Source: JAUILA01 sp964563925 (GTDB lineage Bacteria > Bacteroidota > Bacteroidia > Cytophagales > Cyclobacteriaceae). Taken from it: a stretch of 13,810 nucleotides of DNA. The translations under genes and the position numbers were made by a program. The stretch covers positions 1 to 13,810 of the forward strand of contig CAZLZD010000077.1 in assembly GCA_964563925.1 (NCBI GenBank), in the 5' to 3' direction. Below are positions 1 through 6,921 of this stretch, piece by piece (the stretch's first letter is position 1; every line of letters starts with the position of its first letter). The notes under the pieces were generated by a model, which did no database searches, was not told the origin of the DNA, and was given only the letters and a program-made list of their open reading frames with translations.

Positions 1-626
1 ATGTATCAGAATTTGGATTTAGTCACCAGCTTGTGAAGTCCATTTCACCCCAATGGTCGTATGGATATGATATGGCAGGTCGTCAGAATACCCGCTTTAA
101 TTATCAGTTTCAGACCAGCTTCAGACCCGCGGTAGAGTACAATTTTTTTCCGGAATCAGTGCAGAATACCAAATTTCTACGAGTGAATTATGGGGTTGAA
201 GTCAGGAATAACAGATATGTCGAAGAAACGATTTACGGTGCCACTGAAGAAACCAGGGTCCTCCATAGTTTGAGAGCCAGCCTGGGACTAAATCAACGTT
301 GGGGAAACCTGGAAATAGGATATCGTTTTAGAAATTATCTGGATGATTTCAGCTTTTGGTCCACAGGTTTGAATATTAGTGCCGAAGTCCGTGTCACCGG
401 GAATTTTTCTTTTTATGTCAGGGCCGAAGGCAACTACGTAAAGGACCAGATTTACCTGGCAGCAGGAGATTACACCGAACAGGATATTTTGAGCGGGAGA
501 GTCAACCTGCCCTCAGCGTATAACATCGATACCCGGTTTGGATTTAATTATCGGTTTGGTTCTAACCTCAATAACTTCGTGAATCGAAGATTTTTTGGAA
601 GGGCCAATTTTGTGGGGAATGATTAA
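1..626 (+). CDS. Outer membrane beta-barrel protein, C-terminal part (5' end outside window)
   Basis: The reading frame is open from the left edge (first full codon at base 3), so this is the last ~207 residues of a longer protein. The GTG at 33 is an internal codon and not the start. The protein alternates polar and aromatic residues in short strands (for example 'LEIGYRFRNYLDDFSFW', 'NFSFYVRAEGNYV', 'DTRFGFNYRFG'), which is the pattern of a transmembrane barrel in the outer membrane. The segments 'EETIYGATEETR', 'QRWGNLEIGYRFRNYL', 'YTEQDILSGR' and the end 'FGSNLNNFVNRRF' resemble, from memory, an unnamed barrel family common in Bacteroidota. The stop is TAA at 624-626. By eye the codons are more AT-rich than those of the genes at 3281 and 10357. 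No substrate or partner can be assigned. The barrel call is fairly sure; the exact family is not. Confidence 0.75.
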   Translation, partial: VSEFGFSHQLVKSISPQWSYGYDMAGRQNTRFNYQFQTSFRPAVEYNFFPESVQNTKFLRVNYGVEVRNNRYVEETIYGATEETRVLHSLRASLGLNQRWGNLEIGYRFRNYLDDFSFWSTGLNISAEVRVTGNFSFYVRAEGNYVKDQIYLAAGDYTEQDILSGRVNLPSAYNIDTRFGFNYRFGSNLNNFVNRRFFGRANFVGND

Positions 627-656
627 TAAGGTACGATAGGCATTGATCCCCTTCCA

Positions 657-790
657 TCACCGTCATCCCGTGATACCTCTGGCAAAAGCCAGAGTCGACA
701 CGGGACCTCCTCGTTGGCTTCATCCTGTGGATGTGGCTGCCGAAGGCTGGTGCAGAACACGGGATCTCCGGGATCCCCTTCCATGAAACC
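657..790. repeat. Intergenic palindromic repeat
   Basis: This fills most of the 236-base gap between the barrel gene and the DUF6090 gene. It starts CGTCATCCCG (661-670) and contains a nested hairpin: CTCTGGC (677-683), loop AAAA, GCCAGAG (688-694), enclosed by CCCGTG (667-672) pairing with CACGGG (699-704). The later part GGGATCCCC followed by ATGAAA (770-787) closely resembles 3083-3101 in the 2968-3272 block, so the two look like members of one family. 'GGTGCAGAA' at 749-757 is also found, on the other strand, at the start of the 9361-9452 repeat. There is no credible coding sequence. The rest of the gap shows nothing recognisable. Confidence 0.65.
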
Positions 791-862
791 GTGGCTATGT
801 GGAAAGACTAGGAAAACCCATTCCCTGAACGTATATTATCCGGTCTTTTAAAGGCTTTAAGG

Positions 863-1609
863 ATGCTATTATTTCTGCGAAATATCCGGAGGAAATTACT
901 GGGGGACCAGCGATTCAAAAAGTACCTTCTCTATGCCATCGGGGAGATCACGCTCGTGGTAATCGGGATATTAATCGCGGTTTCGGTCAATGACTGGAAC
1001 CAGGACCGGAAGGATAACACCCGCCGAATGGCGTTGCTGCAGGCACTGGAGTTTGAGTTTAGGTCCAACCTCGAACAACTGGAAGAAATAATGACCTACC
1101 AGGGATATATCCTGGATGCAGCGTTCAAATCCCAGAAGATGATCAAGGGAGGTCCGCTCCTGGCCGATGATCAGCTGGATACGGTATTTCAATCGCTCTC
1201 CTATATCTGGACCTTTGATCCGCGCAACGGAGCCCTGCGCTCGGGCATCTCTTCGGGGGACATCCACATGATCCGGAATGATTCGCTGTTGAATCTTTTA
1301 TTCAGCTGGGAAGATGTCATTAGGGATCTGGCCGAGAATGAAGACCGGGCCGAGCTGAGGCAGTTGAATGCCCAGCTCTCGTTCAGCCACTACCTCCGGC
1401 AAGCCAGGTTCATGACTGTTTTTATTCCGGCCCTGGGAGGCTCCGCCTTTCCGTCTGACATTGAATCCCTCCTGCGTGACCCCACGTTTGAAGATTACAT
1501 TACCTGGAGAATTGTGGACGCCGAGGATTGCCTGGCTGAATACAAGGACGTTCACCAGTATAATCTTTCCATTCTCCGGCATGTGCGTGGAGAATTGGAA
1601 AAGATGTAA
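863..1609 (+). CDS. DUF6090 family membrane protein
   Basis: This is a 248-residue protein with the hallmark start of the DUF6090 family: a short basic segment ('LLFLRNIRRKLLGDQRFKK', residues 2-20), then one transmembrane helix (about 22-43, containing 'YAIGEITLVVIGILIAV'), then 'NDWNQDRK' and a mainly helical soluble part to the end. Topology is inferred as a basic cytoplasmic N-terminus, one helix in the inner membrane and the C-terminal domain on the other side. The family is abundant and often multi-copy in Bacteroidota, and I know of no established function. The length is usual for the family. The ATG at 863 puts the family's N-terminal motif exactly at residue 1. A second member lies at 9469-10218. 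Neither has an obvious partner gene; here the next gene starts 60 bases downstream and could be co-transcribed. Confidence 0.9.
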   Translation: MLLFLRNIRRKLLGDQRFKKYLLYAIGEITLVVIGILIAVSVNDWNQDRKDNTRRMALLQALEFEFRSNLEQLEEIMTYQGYILDAAFKSQKMIKGGPLLADDQLDTVFQSLSYIWTFDPRNGALRSGISSGDIHMIRNDSLLNLLFSWEDVIRDLAENEDRAELRQLNAQLSFSHYLRQARFMTVFIPALGGSAFPSDIESLLRDPTFEDYITWRIVDAEDCLAEYKDVHQYNLSILRHVRGELEKM

Positions 1610-1646
1610 CTCTCTGCACGTCCCCCTCAGTTTTCAAAATTTTCCC

Positions 1647-1654
1647 TATATTGA
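1647..1654 (+). promoter_or_regulatory. Possible promoter -7 element, TATATTGA
   Basis: TATATTGA lies 15 bases before the ATG at 1670 in an AT-rich stretch. It resembles, without matching exactly, the TAnnTTTG element recognised by the main sigma factor of Bacteroidota. A similar TATCTTGA precedes the molybdopterin oxidoreductase gene. I could not identify a matching -33 TTTG at normal spacing, so this is a weak call. Confidence 0.2.
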
Positions 1655-1669
1655 AAAAAACCATTCTCC

Positions 1670-2206
1670 ATGAAGCAACTCATTCTCCCCCTTATACTTA
1701 TCCTCTCCACGCCAGTTTTCAGCCAGCAAAATCCGGAGGCGGACGGACCGGAAGGGGAGCTCAAATCAGTCATTGAGGAAATGAACCAGAAACTCTATTC
1801 CGGCGATAATGAGTCGTACGCCAATATGTTCATGGATGATGCCATTTTCCATGACGGCGACGATGTAATGATGGGCCCGAATATCAAAGAGATGATCAGG
1901 ACCTGGAGAATACCTGCTACCGAAATGACCATCTTCGGTCTTACGATCAGTCAGCTGAACGAGAAGGAATACGTGGCATCGTACGCGGTGCAGGAACAAG
2001 GCGCTACCTGGGTGAATACGGAGGTTTGGCAACAGACAGACGGCGAATGGAAGATCCGGTATATGTCCATCAATGCAGGCAAGGTGGAGAATTCAGAAAT
2101 GCAGGGCAAGATTCCGGTTATGTCCTGGGCGTTATCCGCGGTCGGACTCGGACTGTTCCTGTTTGCCTTCGCCCTGATCGTTAGCCGTGCCCGCAAAAAA
2201 AAGTGA
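1670..2206 (+). CDS. Secreted NTF2/SnoaL-like protein with C-terminal membrane anchor
   Basis: This is a 178-residue protein. Residues 1-18 form a Sec signal peptide ('MKQLILPLILILSTPVFS', with cleavage likely near SQQ). Residues ~28-140 look like an NTF2/SnoaL-type cone fold: an N-terminal helix 'VIEEMNQKLYSGDNESYANMF', 'DDAIFHDGDDVMMG', and strands ending 'TDGEWKIRYMSINAG'. Such domains serve as small enzymes or ligand-binding scaffolds, and catalytic residues cannot be assigned here. A single hydrophobic helix (about 153-172, 'LSAVGLGLFLFAFALIVS') followed by 'RARKKK' anchors the C-terminus with the basic tail in the cytoplasm, so the domain should face the periplasm. The gene follows the DUF6090 gene by 60 bases. 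Its TGA (2204-2206) directly abuts the stop of the opposing gene. The fold is a moderate-confidence call and the function is unknown. Confidence 0.7.
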   Translation: MKQLILPLILILSTPVFSQQNPEADGPEGELKSVIEEMNQKLYSGDNESYANMFMDDAIFHDGDDVMMGPNIKEMIRTWRIPATEMTIFGLTISQLNEKEYVASYAVQEQGATWVNTEVWQQTDGEWKIRYMSINAGKVENSEMQGKIPVMSWALSAVGLGLFLFAFALIVSRARKKK

Positions 2207-2917
2207 TCAGCCTGGTGTTGTAATCAACACGTCCTTAAGAAGCTGGATGAACCATTCATGAAATCCGCCGAGGAAAAAAACACGGTATATTTCCAGCTGA
2301 TAATAGAGAATAAAACCCAGCAGCAGCCAGAGGCTTAACAGCTTTTTACCCCTGTAGTACACCAGGTCGAACACGACCATGGCGGCCAGGGGAAACCAGG
2401 TGAAATACATGATCTCCGACGATAATTGCAGGACATTCTGCACCCGGTCGACCGCCGGACCCATGAGCCAGATACTGGCAAAAAGTATCAGCCGTTTGTG
2501 AATAAAGCTCTTCTTTCTCCATACCAGGGCAAGAATCACCGCGACCAGGAAGTAAAAGGCACCCTGGATTGAAAAGAACGTAGCCGCCGGCGGACGGTCC
2601 TGAAGCACCGACTGGAAGGTCTGGACATAAAATGCGGATAAGGTCAGTACCGGTGCAATGAGGATCGCCAGCCAGCCCAGCAGTTGGTGGAGTTTTAATT
2701 TACGTCCGGAAATCAGGATACACTGCACCAGATACAGGATAAACCAGGCACTTCCGGAAATACCATGGATGATGATATACGGTTTAAGGGGAGTCGGCGA
2801 TGACCGGAAGTAATACGACGGACCGAATCCAACCAGATTAACCACAATAAACCAAACGGCAGTGAGCAGGAAGAGTTGGCGTTCAGGATGCGAACGCACC
2901 AGGGAAAGAGCTTTCAT
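2207..2917 (-). CDS. Seven-helix integral membrane protein with conserved-type histidines
   Basis: This 236-residue protein has about seven hydrophobic helices (approximately 15-31, 47-68, 82-100, 112-133, 142-160, 170-188 and 193-215). Three histidines lie at or near helix ends: H51 in 'IIIHGISGSAWF', H77 in 'KLHQLLGWLA' and H140 in 'SFIHKRLILFA'. The pattern HG...W, then LH..LGW, then HKRL recurs in an uncharacterised family of bacterial inner membrane proteins that I recognise without being able to name. The histidines could bind haem or metal, but nothing in the sequence proves that. The ATG at 2917 is preceded by an A/T-rich leader without a clear ribosome binding site. The gene converges on the NTF2-like gene with no spacer, and its upstream side faces the repeat block at 2968. 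There is no sign of damage. Confidence 0.75.
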   Translation of the reverse strand: MKALSLVRSHPERQLFLLTAVWFIVVNLVGFGPSYYFRSSPTPLKPYIIIHGISGSAWFILYLVQCILISGRKLKLHQLLGWLAILIAPVLTLSAFYVQTFQSVLQDRPPAATFFSIQGAFYFLVAVILALVWRKKSFIHKRLILFASIWLMGPAVDRVQNVLQLSSEIMYFTWFPLAAMVVFDLVYYRGKKLLSLWLLLGFILYYQLEIYRVFFLGGFHEWFIQLLKDVLITTPG

Positions 2918-2967
2918 CCGGGAAAATAATAAAAATCAGGGAGTTATCCCATAATATCCCCCCTGGC

Positions 2968-3272
2968 TGTCATCCCTGACTGCCGTCAGGCAGGCTGGGG
3001 ATGCGACCAAAGGGAGCAGAGCCCGGGATCCCCTCCTTACCTGTCATCCTGGGGGTCACCCGCTACCAGCGGGTGGCAGCCCGGGATCCCCTCACTATGA
3101 AAACCGGTCTTCGTAGTCAGGGGATCCCGTGTTCTCATTCCTCCAACGGAATGAGCCACAGGATGACAGCATATGATAGGGGACGCCGAATCCTCGGCCT
3201 TCCATCTTCGCTGAGCTTCGATGGACGGAGACGGCGGAGGTCCAGCCTGCCTAACGGCAGTCAGGGATGACA
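2968..3272. repeat. Composite palindromic repeat block with 31-base inverted ends
   Basis: This occupies nearly all of the 363-base gap between two minus-strand genes. The left end at 2968-2998 and the right end at 3242-3272 are inverted copies of each other, differing at one base of 31 (T versus C in the CCGTYAGG part). Inside are a hairpin CACCCGCT-ACC-AGCGGGTG (3057-3075), two copies of GGGATCCCCTC about 60 bases apart (3027-3037 and 3083-3093), and a palindromic core TCCATC...GATGGA (3201-3225) around CTTCGCTGAGCTTC. The same core occurs at 9401-9427 and, more loosely, at 8830-8849. The right end stops 8 bases before the stop codon of the minus-strand gene at 3281, so the block would be transcribed as its 3' tail. 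No coding signal is credible here. Confidence 0.8.
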
Positions 3273-3280
3273 CCTTTGGG

Positions 3281-6200
3281 TCATTCCCACAACGGCAACC
3301 TCCCCGGCGTATACGGCGCGCCGTACCCTTCCAGCTGCTCTTCCATCTTCTGCACATTCTCATACACCGCCTTCAGTTCATTGTACACCGGCGTGAATTC
3401 CTCCGCGGCAATGTCGTAATTCATTTGTGCTGTCCGGGTCGGGGCCGAGGTCGAATACCACATGCCGTAGGTAATGCTGCCCACGCGGTCCGTGATGGAC
3501 GGCATGGTCTCAAATTGCCGTCTCGCCAGGCTGTAATCCCCGTTCAGTTTCCGCCGGATCTCGTTCAGTTTCTTCTCCGCTTCACGCACCTGCTGCATCA
3601 TCTCCACCGGGGCGGAAGGGGTCTCACGAATGGCCGTTTTCAGGAAATCCATCCGGTTGCTCAGGTCCCGCTGCACCCGCACTGCGCCGTATACCGAACG
3701 GCCCAGTTCTTCCACGTCCTTTAAAAACGCCACCAGCGCGGCACGGTCTTCGGCCGGCAGGGTTGTGTTGTCCAGGGTATTCACTTCAAAGGGCACTTTC
3801 GCAGCCAGCTCGGTGTATTCTCCGTCCACTACTGTCCCCAGGCTGACGTAATAGGTGCCGGGGAGGACGAACGGACCGTCATCTTCAAGCTGCCATGGAA
3901 GCGTTGGCTCGTCCCGCTTCAGCATCACAGGCGATGTCGGCGGATAGCGCAAATTCCACGTCGTCCGGTGCATGCCTTTCTTCGCCGGCTCCCTGATCCG
4001 GTCCACCGCGTTGCCGTCCGCATCCGTGATGGTCAGGAGCACGTACGGCTCGGCTTCGTCATCCTCCGCCCGCATCTCGTCAAATGACGGATACGGCACG
4101 GCTTTCCCCTCTTCCCTTAATTCCTTTTCCTTCTCCTGCCGCTGATCCTTGATCGTCTGGATGGATTCTTTCAGATGCCAGGTAAAGGTGGCCCCGAACG
4201 CTGGATTCTCCGCGATGTAATACGATTCACCCTGGAATACCTTGCCGCGTCCCCCGATCGGTGTCTTCGGCACATACAGTAAAGCATCGGCCACAGGAAA
4301 GACTTCTGCCGGCTCTTCCAGCACGTCCGGATGCCTTGCTAATACACGCAACGGCGTGTAATCATCGAGTACATAAAATCCCCGTCCGAACGAAGCCAGC
4401 ACGAGGTCATTCTCCTCTTCCTGGATCGCAATATCTCTAATGGCAATGGTGGGCAAGCCGGATTTCATTTGCAGCCATTCTCCCCCGCCGTTCACGCTGG
4501 TGAATACGCCAAACTCAGTACCCGCAAACAAGAGTCTAGCTTCCTCATGATCCTCGGCCAGGCTGTACACCGAGCCCCGCTCGGGTAAATTATTCTGGAT
4601 AGCAGTCCAGGTCCGTCCGCGATCCGTCGACTTAAACACATACGGCTTGAAGTCGCCGTTCTTATGGTTGTTCAGCGCGGCATAGACCACATTCGCATCG
4701 TGGCGAGAGGCCAGCAGCATATTCACATAGACGCGCTCGCTGATGCCCGGCATCGATTCGGTCCGCAGCTCCCGCCAGTTCGCCCCGCCGTCCTCACTCA
4801 CCTGGATCAGTCCGTCGTCCGTGCCCACGTACAGCAGTCCTTCCACCAAAGGCGATTCATCCAGCGCCACGATATTTCCGTAAATCGTGGTCGACACATT
4901 CTTCGCCACGGCATCCATGCCCCAGACCTGACCCATAACGGGCAGTGTATTGCGGTCCAGCTGCCTCGACAGGTCGGGCGACACCGCCGTCCAGCTGTCG
5001 CCGCGGTTATCCGAACGGAACAGTTTATTCGCCGCGAAGTAGAGGCGGGTGGGAGAATGCGGACTCACCAGCAGCGGCGCATCCCAGTTCCAGCGCAGCG
5101 CCGGGCCCTCTTTGTCCGGCTGGGGCTGGATCGAGATCTGTTCCCCGCTTTTCTTGTCGTACCGCACAAGCACGCCGTACTGAGACTGGGCATACACGAT
5201 ATCCGGATTCTCCGGGTCCACCGCCGATTCGAACCCGTCGCCCCCGTTGGTAATGAACCAGTCGCTGTTAGGAATGCCCGACGCGCTGGCATTCGCACTC
5301 GGTCCGCCGAGACTGAAATTGTCCTGCGTCCCGCCGTAGATGTTGTAAAAGGGCTCGGCGTTGTCGACCACCACCTTGTAGAACTGCGTCACGGGCAGGT
5401 TGGGCTTGAAGTGCCAGTTCTCCGCATCGTCCCATGTCTCGTAAATCCCGCCGTCGCAGCCCATCAGGTAATGGTCCGGATCGTTCGGGTCAAACCACAT
5501 CGCGTGGTTATCGACGTGCTTGCTCTTCTCGCCCAGCACTCGCACCGTCTTGCCGGCATCGTCGGATACCCCGGCGAAGGTGTTCATGAAGAATACGCGG
5601 TCGACATCGTGCGGACTCGCGAAGATCTCCTGGTAATAATTCCCGCTGGTTGCATAGCTGCTCTGCTTGTGCCAGGAAGCCCCGCGGTTGGTGGAGCGAT
5701 AGGTGCCTTCGCCTTCAGAGGCTTCGACCACGGCGTAGAGGACATCCGGATTGACCGGCGAGATATCCATGCCGATCCGGCCCAGGTCGCCCTTCGGCAG
5801 GCCCTGCTGCGACTTTTCCCATGTTTCGCCTGCGTCTGTCGATTTGTAAATAGCCGATTCCGGTCCGCCGGATATGAACGTCCACACATGCCGGCGCCGT
5901 TGCCAGGCCGTGGCGTAAAGCACATCCGGATTCCGCGGATCCATGTGCACCTCACTGATACCGGTATGTTCGCTTACCTGGAGAATGGCATTCCACGTTT
6001 CGCCCCCGTCGGTGGACTTATACAATCCCCTGTCTCCTCCGGCACTCCAGAGCGGACCCTGGGCGGCGACATAGATCACATCGCTGTCCCGCGGATCAAC
6101 CACGATCATGCCGATGTGTTCGGATTCCTTCAGGCCCATATTCTTCCAGGTCGCCCCCCCGTCAATGGATTTGTATACGCCATCTCCATAGGCCACCGAG

Positions 6201-6580
6201 CGCTGGCCGTTATTCTCCCCCGTCCCGACCCAGACCACCTGGAGATTGTTGGGATCGAGCGTGATACAGCCGATGGAATAGGATCCTTGTCCGTCGAATA
6301 TTGGTTCGTACGTCGTCCCCGAATTCGTGGTTTTCCACACCCCACCGGACGCGACCGCGACATAGTATTCGGCGTGGTCTTCCGGGTTTACGGCAAAGTC
6401 GCTGATCCGGCCCGAAGTAAGCGCCGGACCTACATTACGGAACGTCAGCGCCGACAGCGCTTCGGCCTGCACCCCGGAAGAAGCCGGGGCGGATGCCTGG
6501 TTGCGCTTGCGCTGGGAGAAAGAAAGAGTGACCGTGCAGACAAGGCACAGCAATACCAAAGAGCGAAGAAATGAGTGCAT
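3281..6580 (-). CDS. Secreted Asp-box/VPS10-like beta-propeller protein (sortilin-type)
   Basis: This is a 1099-residue secreted protein. Residues 1-22 are a Sec signal peptide ('MHSFLRSLVLLCLVCTVTLSFS'). From about 45 to 745 it holds repeated Asp-box motifs (S-x-D-x-G-x-T-W). Ten can be read: near 138, 189, 247, 296, 339 (ends V), 382 (degenerate), 523, 595, 651 and 695. These alternate with 'DPxNPDVLY'-like strands, the pattern of a many-bladed propeller as in VPS10/sortilin-N and BNR-repeat 'glycosyl hydrolase' proteins. Residues ~750-950 form a beta-rich part ('DADGNAVDRIREPAKKGMHRTTWNLRYPP'), and ~960-1070 look helical ('VREAEKKLNEIRRKLNGDY'). No catalytic residues are identifiable, so enzyme annotations for this family should be treated with caution. 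No type IX secretion sorting domain is visible at the end ('YTPGRLPLWE'). The ATG at 6580 starts a clean signal peptide. The gene appears intact, is GC-rich in third positions by eye, and is divergent from the serine hydrolase gene. Confidence 0.9.
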   Translation of the reverse strand: MHSFLRSLVLLCLVCTVTLSFSQRKRNQASAPASSGVQAEALSALTFRNVGPALTSGRISDFAVNPEDHAEYYVAVASGGVWKTTNSGTTYEPIFDGQGSYSIGCITLDPNNLQVVWVGTGENNGQRSVAYGDGVYKSIDGGATWKNMGLKESEHIGMIVVDPRDSDVIYVAAQGPLWSAGGDRGLYKSTDGGETWNAILQVSEHTGISEVHMDPRNPDVLYATAWQRRRHVWTFISGGPESAIYKSTDAGETWEKSQQGLPKGDLGRIGMDISPVNPDVLYAVVEASEGEGTYRSTNRGASWHKQSSYATSGNYYQEIFASPHDVDRVFFMNTFAGVSDDAGKTVRVLGEKSKHVDNHAMWFDPNDPDHYLMGCDGGIYETWDDAENWHFKPNLPVTQFYKVVVDNAEPFYNIYGGTQDNFSLGGPSANASASGIPNSDWFITNGGDGFESAVDPENPDIVYAQSQYGVLVRYDKKSGEQISIQPQPDKEGPALRWNWDAPLLVSPHSPTRLYFAANKLFRSDNRGDSWTAVSPDLSRQLDRNTLPVMGQVWGMDAVAKNVSTTIYGNIVALDESPLVEGLLYVGTDDGLIQVSEDGGANWRELRTESMPGISERVYVNMLLASRHDANVVYAALNNHKNGDFKPYVFKSTDRGRTWTAIQNNLPERGSVYSLAEDHEEARLLFAGTEFGVFTSVNGGGEWLQMKSGLPTIAIRDIAIQEEENDLVLASFGRGFYVLDDYTPLRVLARHPDVLEEPAEVFPVADALLYVPKTPIGGRGKVFQGESYYIAENPAFGATFTWHLKESIQTIKDQRQEKEKELREEGKAVPYPSFDEMRAEDDEAEPYVLLTITDADGNAVDRIREPAKKGMHRTTWNLRYPPTSPVMLKRDEPTLPWQLEDDGPFVLPGTYYVSLGTVVDGEYTELAAKVPFEVNTLDNTTLPAEDRAALVAFLKDVEELGRSVYGAVRVQRDLSNRMDFLKTAIRETPSAPVEMMQQVREAEKKLNEIRRKLNGDYSLARRQFETMPSITDRVGSITYGMWYSTSAPTRTAQMNYDIAAEEFTPVYNELKAVYENVQKMEEQLEGYGAPYTPGRLPLWE

Positions 6581-6630
6581 GAAAAGAGTGGGTTTTGGTT
6601 AGGGAAGGAAGATAGTAATTTTTTTTCTTT

Positions 6631-6833
6631 CGTCATCCTGATGAACATCCGGTCCCGGGCCTGCCCCGGGAACAACCGGAGCCGAGCCCGGATCAAGTCC
6701 GGGCCATGTTCAGGACCTATTNNNNNNNNNNNNNNNNNNNNNNNNNNNNNNNNNNNNNNNNNNNNNNNNNNNNNNNNNNNNNNNNNNNNNNNNNNNNNNN
6801 NNNNNNNNNNNNNNNNNNNNNCCAGGCATGACG
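6631..6833. repeat. Double-hairpin intergenic repeat interrupted by assembly gap
   Basis: This lies between the divergent genes at 6580 (-) and 6922 (+). It begins CGTCATCCTG (6631-6640) and ends GGCATGACG (6825-6833), an imperfect inverted pair. Hairpin one is TCCCGGG-cctgc-CCCGGGA (6653-6671). Hairpin two is GCCCGGA-tcaag-TCCGGGC (6686-6704). Both have 7-bp stems and 5-base loops. CCTGATGAACAT (6637-6648) pairs with ATGTTCAGG (6706-6714) to enclose both. The TTCAGGACCTA step and the CATGACGT end are shared with the tandem copies at 12616-12921. The part between 6722 and 6821 is unknown. Confidence 0.8.
6722..6821. other. Assembly gap (100 N)
   Basis: Exactly 100 Ns, the usual placeholder for a scaffold gap of unknown size. 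It falls inside a palindromic repeat, which is a typical place for short-read assembly to break. The true distance between the two flanking genes is therefore unknown, and further repeat copies or a small gene could be hidden here. Confidence 0.95.
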
Positions 6834-6921
6834 TTCTATGAGACATACCGGGATCCCTTCCTCCCTTGTATACAAACCTTTGAATGACTATCTTTTTCTA
6901 CTTTATATTCTCTTACACCCT

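Noticed and set aside
3001..3724. Several small open frames on both strands around the 2968-3272 repeat block
   Set aside because: They consist of palindromic repeat sequence or run antisense into the Asp-box gene. None has a recognisable domain.
4664..6574. A 636-codon open frame on the plus strand, antisense to the Asp-box protein gene
   Set aside because: Its translation is rich in Arg, His, Pro and Val without domains or a signal peptide, and the opposite strand encodes a clear full-length family protein. GC-rich third positions of that gene explain the missing stops.
6445..6846. Open frames running through the N gap on both strands
   Set aside because: They are open only because Ns create no stop codons, and the flanks are repeat or antisense sequence.
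6838..6921. An earlier start for the serine hydrolase
   Set aside because: The first codons lie at the end of the palindromic repeat. The ATG at 6922 begins a normal signal peptide.
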